A DNA stretch of 64,000 bases from Sweltsa coloradensis (GCA_024449915.1 JAMZAV010000093.1:372001-436000), one strand, 5' to 3'; shown: positions 1 through 12,036, counted from the first letter of the stretch. A program made the numbers and translations. The notes: generated by a model from the letters alone, not told the origin.

Positions 1-184
1 TGTTAAATCCTACTCTTAATGATGGTCTTATGAAAACAAGGGTGATTACTAAACAAGGGAGTCTACTTTACCTTCATTAAACACTGTTTCAAAGCAATAG
101 TGTTCAGTAATTCCGTTAACGTAATTCCTTCACCAATGAATGTGGAGTAAATACATTTATTTAATAACTTTTTTGATTAAGCTC

Positions 185-915
185 TTCTTTATTTTCAAAG
201 TGCATGACAATATATGTTCCCAATGCGTGAAGAATACTTATGTTGTTCTAATTTGTATTATTTGAATAATTTGCGACCAAACGAGTGGTCACACGATACA
301 CTTTCGTTGATGTTGAGTAAACTTGTGAAAATGGGATCAAAGTCTTTTGAGTGATAATGTGCCCAAAGCATGACAAATCTTAATTTCGTTCTAATTCGTA
401 ATATTAGGATAATTTTGAACTAAACGAGTGGTCACAAGATACACTTTCGTTAATATTGAGTAAATTTGTGAAAATAGCATCAAAGTCCATTCAGTGAAAA
501 TATACCAAAGGTATTACAAAATCTTATTTTCGTCCTAATTCGTTTTATTAGGATAATTTGAGACAAAACGAGTCATCACATGATAGACTTTTGTTAATAT
601 TGAGTAAACTTTTAAAAATGGGGTCAAAGTCCATTGAGTGAAACAGTACCTTAGGTGTTAAAAAACTTTTTTTATCGATGTTCTTATTATTGGCATAATT
701 TTGAACAAAACGAGTGGTCACACGATACACTTTCGTTAAAATTGAGTGAATTTGTTAAAATAGGATCAAAGTCCATTGAGTAAAAATGTACCCAAAGCAT
801 CACAAAATCTTGTTTTCGTCCTAATTCGTAATATTAGGAGAATTTGTGACAAAAAGAGTGGCCGCACGATACACTTTCGTAATATTGAAGAAATTTATGA
901 AAATGGGAAAAGGGC
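185..915. repeat. Tandem array, about 143-bp period
   Basis: Five diverged units are recognisable by a block reading ACGAGTGGTCACACGATACA or close to it, starting near 281, 424, 568, 710 and 854 (spacings 143, 144, 142 and 144). A partial unit lies upstream from about 185. Each unit also carries a 'TTGAGTAAATTTGTGAAAAT' type block and ends in 'CTAATTCGTAATATTAGGA'. Small frames here are repeat shadows. The regular period with moderate divergence suggests an old minisatellite or the internal array of a mobile element. Confidence 0.85.
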
Positions 916-1510
916 GCATAATCTGATCAGATTTACATATATGGTGAAATTTTATTTTTTTAAATTAAAGTTTAGACCTTAATCTACAATACACATTATA
1001 TGGCGTTCAAAATATAATATTTAATACGGACTTCTTTATTTTAGTTTTATCAACCCCTTTAGTAAACACCCCCTTTCTCCTATAAGCAAGCAACTTTTTT
1101 GAGGGCTCCTCGGGCCAATTTTTTGAGATCATTCTTCTGAGTGTTTCAGACAAAATTCACGGCCCTATCACTCAACCCGTAACTGGTAGGCTAATCCTTC
1201 AGCACAGTGGGTAAATTTGTGAAAAAAAGACAAAGGGTGCAAAATCTGTTTAGATATACATATATGATGAGATATATTTTTTTTATTAAAATTTGGACTT
1301 TTATCTACAATATGTAATAATTTTGTAATCTTAGGATCAAATTTAGTTTGAGTTTTGAATTTTTGAATATTTGAAAAATGCCATTTTTTCACCCCCTTCC
1401 ACCCCCTTAACCGGATGGATTTTTTCATGGCTCCTCGAGGCAATTTTCTTGTAAAATTGTTCTGAGTATACAATCCAAAATTCAGCCCTCTACCACAAAA
1501 CCCCTAATTG
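885..1510. repeat. Tandem duplication, about 323-bp unit
   Basis: Two copies of a roughly 323-bp segment lie head to tail. Matching landmarks are the 'CATATATGGTGA / CATATATGATGA' block (about 940 and 1260), the 'GGGCTCCTCGGGCCAATTTT' versus 'GGCTCCTCGAGGCAATTTT' block (about 1103 and 1428), and 'CTGAGTGTTTCAGACAAAAT' versus 'CTGAGTATACAATCCAAAAT' (about 1138 and 1461). The first copy begins inside the last 143-bp unit, so the two repeats have a common history. Confidence 0.75.
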
Positions 1511-1542
1511 TTCTTGTATTTTCCTTTAATCCGCTTGACTAT

Positions 1543-2333
1543 ACTAGGAAAACGCTTAAGTCCCGCCGCGTTGTTGGATGAGCGTATATGGTGCATTGAG
1601 CTGCCATGTGTTACCCGGATTTTCTGTTGTTCTGTGAAAAAATCATTACTTAGTCGAAGAATTTTTTATTAAATTAAATTTAATAAAAAATTAACTTAAT
1701 TTTTTAATTAAATTAAATTAAATAAAAAAGTTACTTAATTTTTTTAATTAATCATAATTTTTAAAAAAGAAAAAAATCGTAAAATTGCAATTTTTATAAG
1801 AAATAATTATTCGATTGCGCTCAAATTTAACACGAATATATAAATTCATGAAATTAAGGTTCTGTGAAAAAATCATTACAAAAGAATAAAGCATGTAGGT
1901 GTTATAAATCAAAGAATTGTTTTAAAAAAGAAAAAAACCCGTAAAATTTCGATTTTCATGAGAAATAATTTTTCGATTACGCTCAAATTTCACACAAATA
2001 TCTTAATTCATAAAATTAAGGTTCTGTGAAAAAATCATTACAATCGGATAAAGTATGTAGGTGTTTTAAGTCGAGGATTTTTTTTTTTATCGAAAAAAAA
2101 TATAAAATTGCGATTTTTATGAGAAAAAATTTCCCGATTGCCCTCAAAAACGTGGCAGTTCTAAGTTCAGAGATTTCGAAGGCCTCCATAAAATTTCATC
2201 GCAATTGGAGTATCGCTTTAGCCGGAATCGTGCTGACAAACACACAAAAATACAGAAAAAAAAGAAAGAAAAAAAAACATTCCGGATTTTTTCTCCAGTG
2301 TAGTGAAATGGAATCTTCGCTTCGCTCATCCAA
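1543..2333 (+). mobile_element. Helentron/HINE-like element, subfamily A, copy A1
   Basis: The 5' end reads ACTAGGAAAACGCTTAAG, followed by CCCGCCGCGTTG and then TTGGATGAGCG. The 3' end reads CGCTTCGCTCATCCAA. TTGGATGAGCG is the reverse complement of the 3' end, so the inverted repeat is terminal on the right but about 30 bp inside on the left. The interior holds two clear 162-bp minisatellite units starting GGTTCTGTGAAAAAATCATT (1858 and 2020) plus a related block near 1628. Offset inverted repeats with an internal minisatellite are the layout known for Helentrons and their non-autonomous HINE/DINE-1 relatives. No Rep/helicase coding is present. The family assignment is inference; the repeat structure is read directly. 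Confidence 0.65.
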
Positions 2334-2815
2334 TAATGCACTTAAAATGTTTTTATGTGTTTCTTCTTTTCACCCGGCAAATCCACCAACTAGTTACGAA
2401 TCTTTCCAATTTCTTATTGTTTGGTCGACTGATGTCATAATTAATGAGATGGTAACATACTTATACAATTTCGGTTTGTGATATTACAAAGAATAATACA
2501 AGCAACTTATGTAAACCAAATTCAAGTTATGAATACATCAGCCTACGCGTTATTCTAGTCAGTGTCTCAATGAAACTCTTGATGGTGATATTGTCCAGTG
2601 AACATCGGGATTGTTAAGGATGACAAGGAAAAAACTGGAGGCCAAGGACGAGATGGAAGGATATCATTGCAGGAGGCATACGTGCATGTGGAGAGAGCTG
2701 GGATCACGTGGCAGAGAAGCGACTGTAGGAAAATAGAAAGAAGAAGAATTTGTTTGCAAAACTCAAGCTGACACTGCTAGAAACATGGTATGGCATTGGA
2801 TCTGGTCGCTCATTG
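2334..2815. other. Unannotated spacer
   Basis: Between the Helentron-like element and the satellite array I see no gene, tRNA or clear repeat. The sequence is ordinary AT-rich spacer that becomes GC-richer toward the satellite. Confidence 0.5.
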
Positions 2816-4222
2816 TCCCGCCGAAACCGCGCGCTTCCGCATACTTGCCGCGGAACAGTTATAATACAAGACGTTAGATTACCCTCCAAACCGCGCGCAG
2901 GGCATATTTGCCGCGGAACAGTTTAAAATAAAGATTTAGATTCCCCTCTAACCCGGCGTTCCCGCTATTTGCCGCGGAACAACAATACATGATGTTAGAT
3001 TACCCTCCGAAGAAATTATATATAAAGTCTAAGCCGCCGGAACCGCGCGCTTCCGCATACTTGCCGCGGAACAACTTTTACATGATGTTGATTCCCCTTT
3101 AAGAAATTATATGAAAAAGTCTAGCCCCCGGGGAACGCGCGCTTCGGCATACTTGCCGCGGAACAGCTATAATACAAGACGTTAGATTACCCTCCGAACC
3201 GCGCGCTTCCGCATACTTGCCGCGGAACAACAATACATGATGTTAGATTACCCTCCGAAGAATTATATAAATAAAGCCCTAAGCCCCCGGGGAACCGCCC
3301 ATCGGCAACTTCCCCGCGGAACAGCTTAATACAAGACGTTAGTTTACCCTCCAAACCGGGGCGCCCGCATACTTGCCGCGGAAAGTTAAAATAAAAGACG
3401 TTAGTTTTACCCCCGCCGCGCGCTTCCGCATACTTGCCGCGGAACAACAATACATGATGTTAGATTACCCTCCGAAGAAATGATATATAAAGTCTAAGCC
3501 GCCGGAACCGCGCGCATCCATATTTGCCGGGAACAGCTAAATACAAGTGTTAGTTACCCTCCGAACCGCGCGCATGGCATCTTGCCGGGGAAACAGCTAA
3601 AATACAAACGTTAGATTACCTCCGAACCGCGCGTTTCCCGCATATTTTCCCGGAACAACAATACATGATTTTGATTCCCCTCCGAAAAATCATATGAAAA
3701 AGTCTAAGCCGCCAAAACCCGGCGCATCGGATACTTGCCGGGGAAACAGCTAAATACAAGAGTTAATTACCCTCCAATCGCCCCTTTCCGCATACTTGCC
3801 GCGGAACAGCATAATACAAGAGTTAGTTTACCCTCCGAACCCGCGTTCCGATACTTGCCGCGGAAACAAAAAACATATTTAGTTTACCCTCCGAAGAAAT
3901 TTTGTAAAGCAAAATCGCCAAACCCCGCGCGCTCGGCATATTTTGCCGCGGAACAGCTTAATACAGATGTTAGATTACCCTCCGACCGCGCGCTTCCGCT
4001 ACTTCCCGGGGAACAACAAAATGATGTTAGTTTACCCCCCAAAAGAAATTATATGTAAAGTCTAACCCCCGGGAAACCGCGCGCATGGGCATACTTGCGC
4101 GGAACATTTATAATAAAGACGTTAGATTACCCTCCAAACCAGCGTTTCCGCATACTTGCCGCGGAACAACAATACATAATGTTAGATTACCCTCCGAAGA
4201 AATGATATATATAAAGTCTAAG
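2816..4222. repeat. GC-rich satellite array with SacII site in each unit
   Basis: About nineteen monomers share CTTCCGCATACTTGCCGCGG followed by AACA. Short units (about 62 bp) continue with 'ATAATACAAGACGTTAGATT' and 'ACCCTCCGAA'. Long units (about 95 bp) continue with 'CAATACATGATGTTAGATTA' and add 'GAAATTATATATAAAGTCTA' plus 'AGCCGCCGGAA'. Much of the array follows a short-short-long order, so it is a simple higher-order repeat. Units between about 3290 and 4120 carry many single-base losses in G/C runs, which looks more like assembly consensus error in a collapsed array than true divergence. Frames crossing it are not genes. Confidence 0.9.
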
Positions 4223-4352
4223 CATTGACAATATGTCACAAAGAATGACATACTTTCAGTTAATGGTAAAGAATGTAGTAAAGCGATACACAGCTAGGCT
4301 ACTGTGAGGTTTTGTGTGTGTGCAAATCACTCTACCAATTGAAACTAGAGCG

Positions 4353-4424
4353 AAGGTTCGAAGTCACCGTCTCCAAGTCTTTCTCCCCAGGTTCGAAGTC
4401 ACCGTCACCAAGTCGTTGCGGGGA
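4353..4424. repeat. Short tandem duplication, 35-bp period
   Basis: The block AGGTTCGAAGTCACCGTC occurs at 4353 and again at 4388, each followed by 'CCAAGTC'. The surrounding 4230-4720 segment is moderately GC-rich and otherwise unrecognised. Confidence 0.7.
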
Positions 4425-4616
4425 GAGTAGAAACAAAGCGAAACGTTTAGGTGGCAGATAATGCACCCCTGTCATTCCTCCCTCTATAAATAACCTCAGG
4501 CCTCGATCGATTCTCGAGTACGCGGAAACGATGATTCGACTCGAACGACAAACTGCTGGTCGAGATCTCGATCCGAGATCGTCTTCTACAGGTTACAACT
4601 GTTTGCAAATTGTTTG

Positions 4617-4662
4617 TTCGTCCGTCCGTCTGTCTGTCTGTCCGTCTGTCTGTCCGTCTGTC
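4617..4662. repeat. TCTG/TCCG microsatellite
   Basis: A run of alternating TCCG and TCTG tetranucleotides. It explains the serine/arginine/aspartate-rich small frames crossing it on both strands. Confidence 0.9.
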
Positions 4663-4805
4663 GACGTCAACCTCATTATCACTGGGCCTGAGGCTCGACA
4701 TGTTTTTGATTAAGAGTATTCAATGGAAGTGGAGTGCGTGGCGCGTGTTATTAAAATGTCCTCTGTTCAGAAAATAATTATGAATCACGTTTTGATATTG
4801 TAACA

Positions 4806-4998
4806 TAGATCCATTGAAATTGTTGGGGGTTGTTTATTTTTAGCCGCCTAACACGAAAAGTAGAAAAACTAAACATCGTAGAGGACAAAAGAACATGATT
4901 TCCTTTTTTTGCGGCTGATTTGTTGTTTAAGTTTTTATTTAAATTCGATAAAAAAATCAACAACCCTCAACTTCGATTGGCGTATGTAAAGAATCTAA
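4806..4998. repeat. Imperfect inverted repeat, possible MITE remnant
   Basis: The left arm, beginning near TAGATCCATTGAAATTG and continuing TTGGGGGTTGTTTATTT, is matched by the reverse complement of the right arm (AATCAACAACCCTCAACTTC near 4956-4975), with a shared 'AGCCGC' further in. The arms differ by indels. There is no clear target-site duplication. This could be a decayed fold-back element or chance in AT-rich DNA. Confidence 0.35.
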
Positions 4999-5144
4999 AC
5001 TTTTTTTCTGAACGATTATTAATCTAAACAACACGTCACTTGCTCGAGTCCCTGTGAATATTGGGGTAATTTCCCCAAGTTTGGTTTTTTTGGATTAAGG
5101 CGCGCAAACCCTAAAATCATAAAGCACCCCTCTAAACCCAGGGT

Positions 5145-5156
5145 GGGGGGGGGGGG
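5145..5156 (+). repeat. Poly-G run in G-rich tract
   Basis: Twelve G in a row preceded by GGGT and followed by AGAGGGGGG. It belongs to the series of long G/C homopolymers scattered through this AT-rich window. Confidence 0.9.
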
Positions 5157-5504
5157 AGAGGGGGGAAATCTGGTCAAACCAGCCAAGGGTAAGGGGAGGA
5201 AAGGGGGGTTCTCACGTCGAGGTCGGCATTGTCTTCGTCATCGTCGTCGAGGGGAGATGAGGGTTCCTGTTCAGAGTATACGAAACTTACTTTCTCAGTG
5301 AAGGGCTAAAATGTGTTCACGCTTCATCTGTGTGTGTTTGCCTTGTGTTATGTTATGCACAGATTAAACTTGAGAGCTAAAATATAATAAATAATTAATT
5401 AAATGTAATTTTGTGCGAATGTGTACCTTTGCCTGTTCATCATAGTTTTGTTTTATTAAAATACAATCACGACAGTCAAATTAGTGAGCAAGGCTACTTA
5501 TTAA

Positions 5505-5760
5505 GCTACAGATTGTCGAAGAATGATACATAGATAAAATGTCTTTCAACTTTGGTCTGTTTTGGTTGTGGTGCCGAGTTTAGAACGTCCCCTTTTTGAG
5601 TGACGGTAGCTTTGTCTTTCTGACCCACTTTGTCACAGGAATCTTGACGTATCAGCCTTATTGAAGGAACAGATGTCAAAAAGAGTTCCTGTTCGGTTTT
5701 TATCTTAAGATGTGATATATGTACAGACGGAAGGACGGAAAGACAGACGGACAGAAAAGT
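5505..5760 (+). repeat. Decayed copy of the GGTGGAGGTGCCGGGT-associated repeat
   Basis: The order of landmarks matches copies at 22.1, 33.8 and 59.6 kb: 'CAGATTGTCGAAGAA' first, then a weak core 'GTTGTGGTGCCGAGTTT', then 'TTGAAGGA', 'ATGTCAAAAAG' and finally 'ACAGACGGA' repeats. The core here has several substitutions, so this is an eroded member. Confidence 0.4.
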
Positions 5761-6863
5761 AGTTCATATTGAAAAGCTTCGAACAAATCGAAAAGTTATA
5801 TAAGAATCTATGGTAATACTTCTCAAATCTGGTTGGCGATCTGTTTTTAGCACCTACAAGTGGAGTTGGGCGACCCAAAACAATAATTTTAACTGAGGTA
5901 GACTAATACAATCAATATTAAACCCAGAATTTATTTTCAAAATCAACGCTTTCACATGTATTATCTCATTTCCGACATAAAATTTTACCTCAAATATTCT
6001 CAAAGAATTTCATTTCACCGAATGTCTGTTTGCTAAAAGCAACCAACAAACCAAACTTTCTCTCTCTTTCTCTCTCTCTCTTTAATGCATGCCTCGCATA
6101 CTTCAGCCCTGGTAGTTGTTTGCTTCATGCTGAGGTATCGTTTGCACCAGGATTTACTCTGATTCTGTTAATCCAGTACAACGAGCCAGCAAATATTCTG
6201 TCGGTTTTCATTAATTAACCAGCTTTTATCACAACACTTAATTGAATCAATTGGATTGCGATAACAGTAACATATAAACCGAAATAACGTTTCATTCTAT
6301 CACCATTTAGTAAGCGAGAAAGTAGTGTTTTGCCAGTGAGTGTTTTACGTAAATCCATGACAACATTTTAATAGCAGGCCTCGATATCAGCTGGTAATTG
6401 ACTATTCTGCTCACTTATTGTGAAACATTTACTGCGATCTTCTCACAATGTTTGATTTATTAATTTGATGTAGAAAGCGAACCAAGTTCCAGTATAAAGA
6501 TGAATTAAATACATTAATGCGCCTACCATTATTACATGTAACGATTTAAAACAAAAGCGATACAGAGCTCCGTATTTATCTGACAAACATTTCTAATAAA
6601 CCATTTACTCAATAATTTAAAAAAATCATAATATTATAAGTAGAATACAAAATTATAAATCACCCTGTTTCATATTAATGACTGCTTTTATTTGTGGTTT
6701 TAAAATTCTACTTTGTGCTTTAAATACAAACAAGAGTTACAATTTTAGTTTAAAAAATAGAATTAATTACTGTCTCCGTACTGGTTGATTTTACTATCGA
6801 GTGCGTTTATTTTGACGGGTTTTAGGGCGTGTACAGTACACGGTTTAGTTAGTGTTAGTTTAG

Positions 6864-6882
6864 ACCCGGCGCCTCCACCAAA
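6864..6882 (-). repeat. 19-bp dispersed core motif
   Basis: Reads ACCCGGCGCCTCCACCAAA on the plus strand. This is the reverse complement of TTTGGTGGAGGTGCCGGGT with one change inside the core. Flanks do not match other copies by eye. Confidence 0.85.
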
Positions 6883-8177
6883 TTTATCATCATCATGATT
6901 GTTATTCCTGCCTCCGCTTTTCCGGAAAGTATTTTTCTAAGGTTATATCAGAGAAAAATACTGGGATCGAGTCCTTAACAGTAATTGAGCATTCTTTCAA
7001 AAATATGAAGTGCCATTATTAACAACTCAGCCAAGATTGCTCTAGAGCGATAATATCTCAATAAAAAAACATTCCGTTCTATTTTTCATGAAGAGTTAAC
7101 ATTAAAACCAAAGAGTTTATTTTCCTTAGAAGTTTCCACTTTTCAAGTCGTACATTTGAAAGCGCGTAATACCTGGGAAATTGTTAGGGTTTTGTTATCC
7201 CCTAGTTCACAAGTTTTCCGGGTTGAAAGAAACAAAGAAAGTTGGAATCAAACGAAATTCTTCATTCTTCGAGGCTGGTTCGAGTTTCTCTTGGGAGTAG
7301 CCTACCTCGGAGAGAGACGAATATTTGCGCGGCCGAGCACAGATTCAATCCTTTGTTTTCCTTTGATAGAACATCTAAACAAATCCCCTTCCAACAACTG
7401 CCCATCTCGAAACTAAAACAATTATGTTTGATCGATTGACCAGGTTAGTGTTTCTATGTGGTCAGTGTTTCAAGAGGACGGCTTCACGTTACGTGTTATC
7501 ATTTCATTAAACATGGTGGAAGACAGTTGTATTGTCGATCACATGAACACCTATAATACACCGCCGGAGTAATTAATTAAAGTGTCTGTTATATATTGAA
7601 TTTTGTTATTGTAAATTACTTTGCGGTATTAACTACAAATACACTATGCTTGTGTTTATTAGGCTGTAAGTATAACCTTTGTTTGAGAGGTTCGTCCGTA
7701 TTTTACGGCTGGATATTTGAACAACTTTAATAACCCTAATAATAAATTACTGACAAACAACGCACTGACAAAATTCCAGACGCAAGTTATTTATTTTAAG
7801 TAAGTGCTTTCGTTTCAGGAATTCGTTGTGATAATATAGGTATGTTGTTTTATACTGACGGTTGTAACTTGATGAAGACCATGGTCATATAAACTTTTAT
7901 TCGGAATAAATAGTATCAATGGAACGGTCTAGTCTAGTATAGACTTGTAACTTTATTTTTTAATAACATTCTTATTATTTTCAAGAATGTGTCTCAGAAA
8001 AGTCATCAAAGGGAAACTTCCAACACTGAAATGTAAAATAGAATATAAATGTGATCAAGGAGTACTCATGGCATTATGTGAACATGTAACTAAGCTAAAT
8101 TTTTGTTTATTCATTTAATTTGTAAATGAAATAGCGTTTGCGTAACATCAGTATCTAGATTTATAATCGTCTCTCTT

Positions 8178-8181
<4 letters not shown>
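6883..8181. other. Unannotated spacer
   Basis: No gene or repeat recognised. A small plus-strand frame near 7156-7440 does not resemble any protein I know and shows no splice or codon support. Confidence 0.4.

Positions 8182-8243
<62 letters not shown>
8182..8243. repeat. CT microsatellite
   Basis: Nearly pure (TC)n with a single T insertion near its end, flowing into CACACA. Confidence 0.95.
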
Positions 8244-9794
8244 ACACACCAAAGTATGTTTCACCGTGTTTTGTAATTAAGTTAAGTGTAGATGTATGAA
8301 ATAAAACGAACTACAAACTCTTGTCACAAAGAAGGGATTACAATCAATACCCCGACTTAACGTCTGAGCTTACACGATGCGTGAGTGTTTGTTGACTCTG
8401 TTTTACATCATCAATCATCAGGATTGTTTATAACTGACCTACAACGTAAGTAATACAACTATGAAGGGTTCGAGGGACGTGAGAACGTATAGCAGTTTAG
8501 ATAACATCAAGCGAGCCAGCACGCTATCTGTTTGTCATGGCGACCACACTATCCGACCTGGGGGGTGTTATCTTGGGTGGTAACCTCCGCAAGTATGTGA
8601 TTATTAGTAAACTCGCGCACAGAATGTCGTTAATTTCTAGGACATGGTTCTGCTCTCAAAACACCAGATTGATGATGCACTGTTTCCAGTGTACACCATA
8701 AACTATAAGTGAACCAAGGGTCCTAGTTGTGCCTACTATACAGCGCCCTTGATATTCTTCTGCTCGAGGGATGTTCAGGAACGTACACATGTAGAGTTTT
8801 CTTATAGAAAAAATTTAAAAAAATATCTGGCTAATCTTCTTCCTAACATGTGTCGCACACTTAAATCTAAATATTTACTAATCAATAGGTAAGATACGTA
8901 GATGATAAATATCACTTAGTAGACTTTATTATTATTTATTAATATTTATTCAACAAATTTATAACTTTACAAATACACATACACCATTTTACCATTTTGC
9001 CATGAAATACACCATTTACAGCGTAGGTAAACCAAGAGCACATAACGTGGTACATGACATATACACACCTATATTAGCAGAGTACAGATATTTACTAAGC
9101 CAGCTAAAAAGAGTTTGTTAGCTCCATGGTAGAAGGTTGATGTACTTCGTTCGATTTACTTCTGTCCGTCTGTTTACACACACACACACACTAATAAATG
9201 TGAATTGTTATGTGCGTACAGGTGCGAATGTGTGAAAGTGCTCTATAGCTGCACAAGTTGATCTATATCCTGTTTCTAGGAATTGAATTCCAGACCATGT
9301 ATAAACGTAACACATTTGTGGAGAACCGTAGCTCAACACAACATTTTGTGCAATTAGAGGCCAAATTAGGTAATCTGTTTCTGGTAACAAGCAATTTCCT
9401 TTCATCAGCTTTCAACCCCATGTTCAAGCAAATAAGAGTACATTCCATGAATGTGCACATTACCAATAATATGCTGTATGCAAACAGTTTGAAGTAGTCG
9501 ACAGTTGAAAACAGCATAACATGAGAGTAATTCGAGTATAGTTGCTACACGGGTGAACAAAGACGGTATTCGTATTCTAATATTTGCATACTCATTTACA
9601 ACTTTAGGACATTTACATTATACAAAATTATACTTGGTAAAATTGTGACAGCAAATAGAAGAAAATAACCAAACGTTAAATTGAACACCCCCATGAACAA
9701 TTACAAGTCACTGATCAGCCTTGCACTATCTAGTGCAAGTAACGTAAACATGTAAAATCATCACACACGCACACCGAAACACACTCACGACACG

Positions 9795-9986
9795 CATACA
9801 TACATACATACATACATACATACATACATACATACATACATACATACATACATACATACATACATACATACATACATACATACATACATACATACATACA
9901 TACATACATACATACATACATACATACATACATACATACATACATACATACATACATACATACATACATACATACATACATACATA
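9795..9986. repeat. CATA tetranucleotide microsatellite
   Basis: About 190 bp of uninterrupted (CATA)n. Its three minus-strand frames encode only Cys-Met-Tyr-Val repeats and are artefacts. Such length without interruptions implies high mutability. Confidence 0.97.
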
Positions 9987-9989
9987 GAC

Positions 9990-12000
9990 ACACTCACGCA
10001 TAATATGTTACACTTATTTAGAATATAGTTCTAGTTCTTAGTTTAGTTTTAGTTGAACCAATCTATTATATTGCACTCGTGGAGACAAGAGTCCTGTTGC
10101 CAATGTATAATAAATAATAATAATAATAGAACTCAAAAAGAGTTGAGAACTCAAAAAGAGTTGTTAATTTTTTATAATTTGGAAATAATCCGTAACACAA
10201 CAATTACAGCAATGAGTATTTGTCAGATCTGTAGATCTAATAAATAATACAAAGATGGAATTTCCTAAAAGATATAATTTGTATAACGCTATTCATCGCA
10301 AGATACAATCCCTCGCTAAATGACGAGGCTAAATTTAACACTGTGCGTACCCTGGTGTTGTCACTGTCAATTAAAACATTTTGTCCCAATTACAAATCTA
10401 ATTTTGTTCTTGTATAAAATGTTCACTCTTGAAGAAAGTTCTCGCTTAATTACACCCTGTTTGCTCGCCTCTCTTTCTGGTCATGACGTCACGCTAATGA
10501 ACGTTTAGAAACACAATTAGCGGAATTGAACTTTGACTAACAAAATTCTCATCTAACACAAATTTGGCTTTATTGACACTGCCTCAATTAAATCAGTGAT
10601 TGGCAAGATACTCTTAGAAATATCTCCGCAATCCCGTTCGGAATCAATTTAGTTCTGAATCAGATAATGGCAATATTAAAATAATAAAACAATAATGAAA
10701 TTCACATTTTAAACTTTCGGAGCCCGCTAAAATTAAGTCAAACTTGTAGCAGTTTCGGGATATTGTAGACATTGTAATACCCATTGAATGAAAACATTGT
10801 ACTTATCTGAACGTTTTGTACATATGTTACCAACAAAGGTAACGTAACGTCAATATATGCGCAATCTGTATTCACGATGATTCGAAATGATACCGAAACT
10901 ATGCTCATTTAATTTATAAAATACTTTTTTTGTACAATATAATGTTATTTAGATTTATTTATAATTAATGTTTTCATTTTAAATAAAATGATCACACACC
11001 TTTTCGCACAAATATATAATTCAATATTTCACAGCGCAGTTTTGCCTAAGACGAGGTTCAACACGAAGATGAGTGGAGTGGTGGCAACGGAATTGCAATT
11101 TCTATTAGGTTCGCCGGCCCAACTATCGATTGTATTAATTATTAATAGGCCACACGGGCTGGTCCTAGAAAACCATAAAAAAAACTACATAACGTGGTTC
11201 CATGGCCCTATCTTGTCAATATTAGTTGACAGATCTGTAAGATGCCTGCACCGCAATGTGGCGAAATATGACAAGGAAAAATCACCCCTAAATAATATAA
11301 TTCCATCCCGCAAGTTTACTGGTCAACTAGTATAATCAAGGAGGATGAGCCAACCCCTCTTCGACCAATAAACTCCCCAACGCAATAAGGCAACATTGAA
11401 TAAGAACAAGCGGATTAATCACTTTATGTTTTGTGAAAAACGAAAAAAATTATAAATGAACCGCTACTTTTACTACTATGAGTAGGCCTACTGATATAAA
11501 ACAAATTTAATTCTTTATTCACACATAAAGTAGGAGTGGAAAAAATCTTAACAAATTTCGTTTAAAATCATATAACGTGTGCTTGAATTGAGTAGAAAAA
11601 AATTGAAGTAATACTTTTAAAAAAATTAAACCTATATAGAACCAAAAGTTATTGTAACTGTTGTTTGTTATTATGTTAATTTTTTTGTTAGTGGAATAGG
11701 GACCATATTTCTTTAAAATGTTCAAGATTAAACAAATAAATAATTACGTACTTTTATTCAAACAAACAAACAATTGAACATTACGATACCATACAACAAA
11801 ACCTCATGGCTAAGCATGGATATGGACACTCAATGAAACATCCCATGATGGACAGACTTTGTGTGTAGTCAATTCATTAAAGTTTAATGAATCCTGTAAT
11901 CACGTAATTTTAATTATGGTAAACTCGTTTATACAGCGAGCCAGAAAATATAAACTCCATGAGATAATCCACCCAAAGCTCCTGTATAATGTTATCCTCT
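9990..12000. other. Unannotated spacer
   Basis: Contains an (AAT)n stretch near 10108 and two copies of AACTCAAAAAGAGTT (about 10131 and 10149), a short palindrome in tandem. A 115-codon plus-strand frame at 10988-11335 is not recognisable and lacks splice support. Otherwise I see nothing. Confidence 0.4.
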
Positions 12001-12036
12001 AACAACCGCTCAAGGGGGGTGGGGGTGGGGGTTGTT
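12001..12036 (+). other. G-quadruplex-like tract inside a hairpin
   Basis: G runs of 6, 5 and 5 separated by single T bases are enclosed by AACAACC on the left and GGTTGTT on the right, so the G tract sits in the loop of a potential 7-bp hairpin. Confidence 0.6.

Noticed and set aside
2026..2481. 151-codon plus-strand frame
   Set aside because: Lies on the internal units and 3' end of Helentron-like copy A1 and runs out into flanking DNA. A related but shorter frame in copy A2 reflects the repeat, not a gene.
3187..4058. Arg/Gly/Pro-rich frames in the satellite
   Set aside because: Translations of a noncoding tandem array in a low-quality consensus region.
9726..10001. Cys-Met-Tyr-Val repeat proteins in three minus-strand frames
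   Set aside because: Pure translation of the CATA microsatellite.
10988..11335. 115-codon plus-strand frame
   Set aside because: Unrecognised protein, no splice-site or composition support and no second copy.
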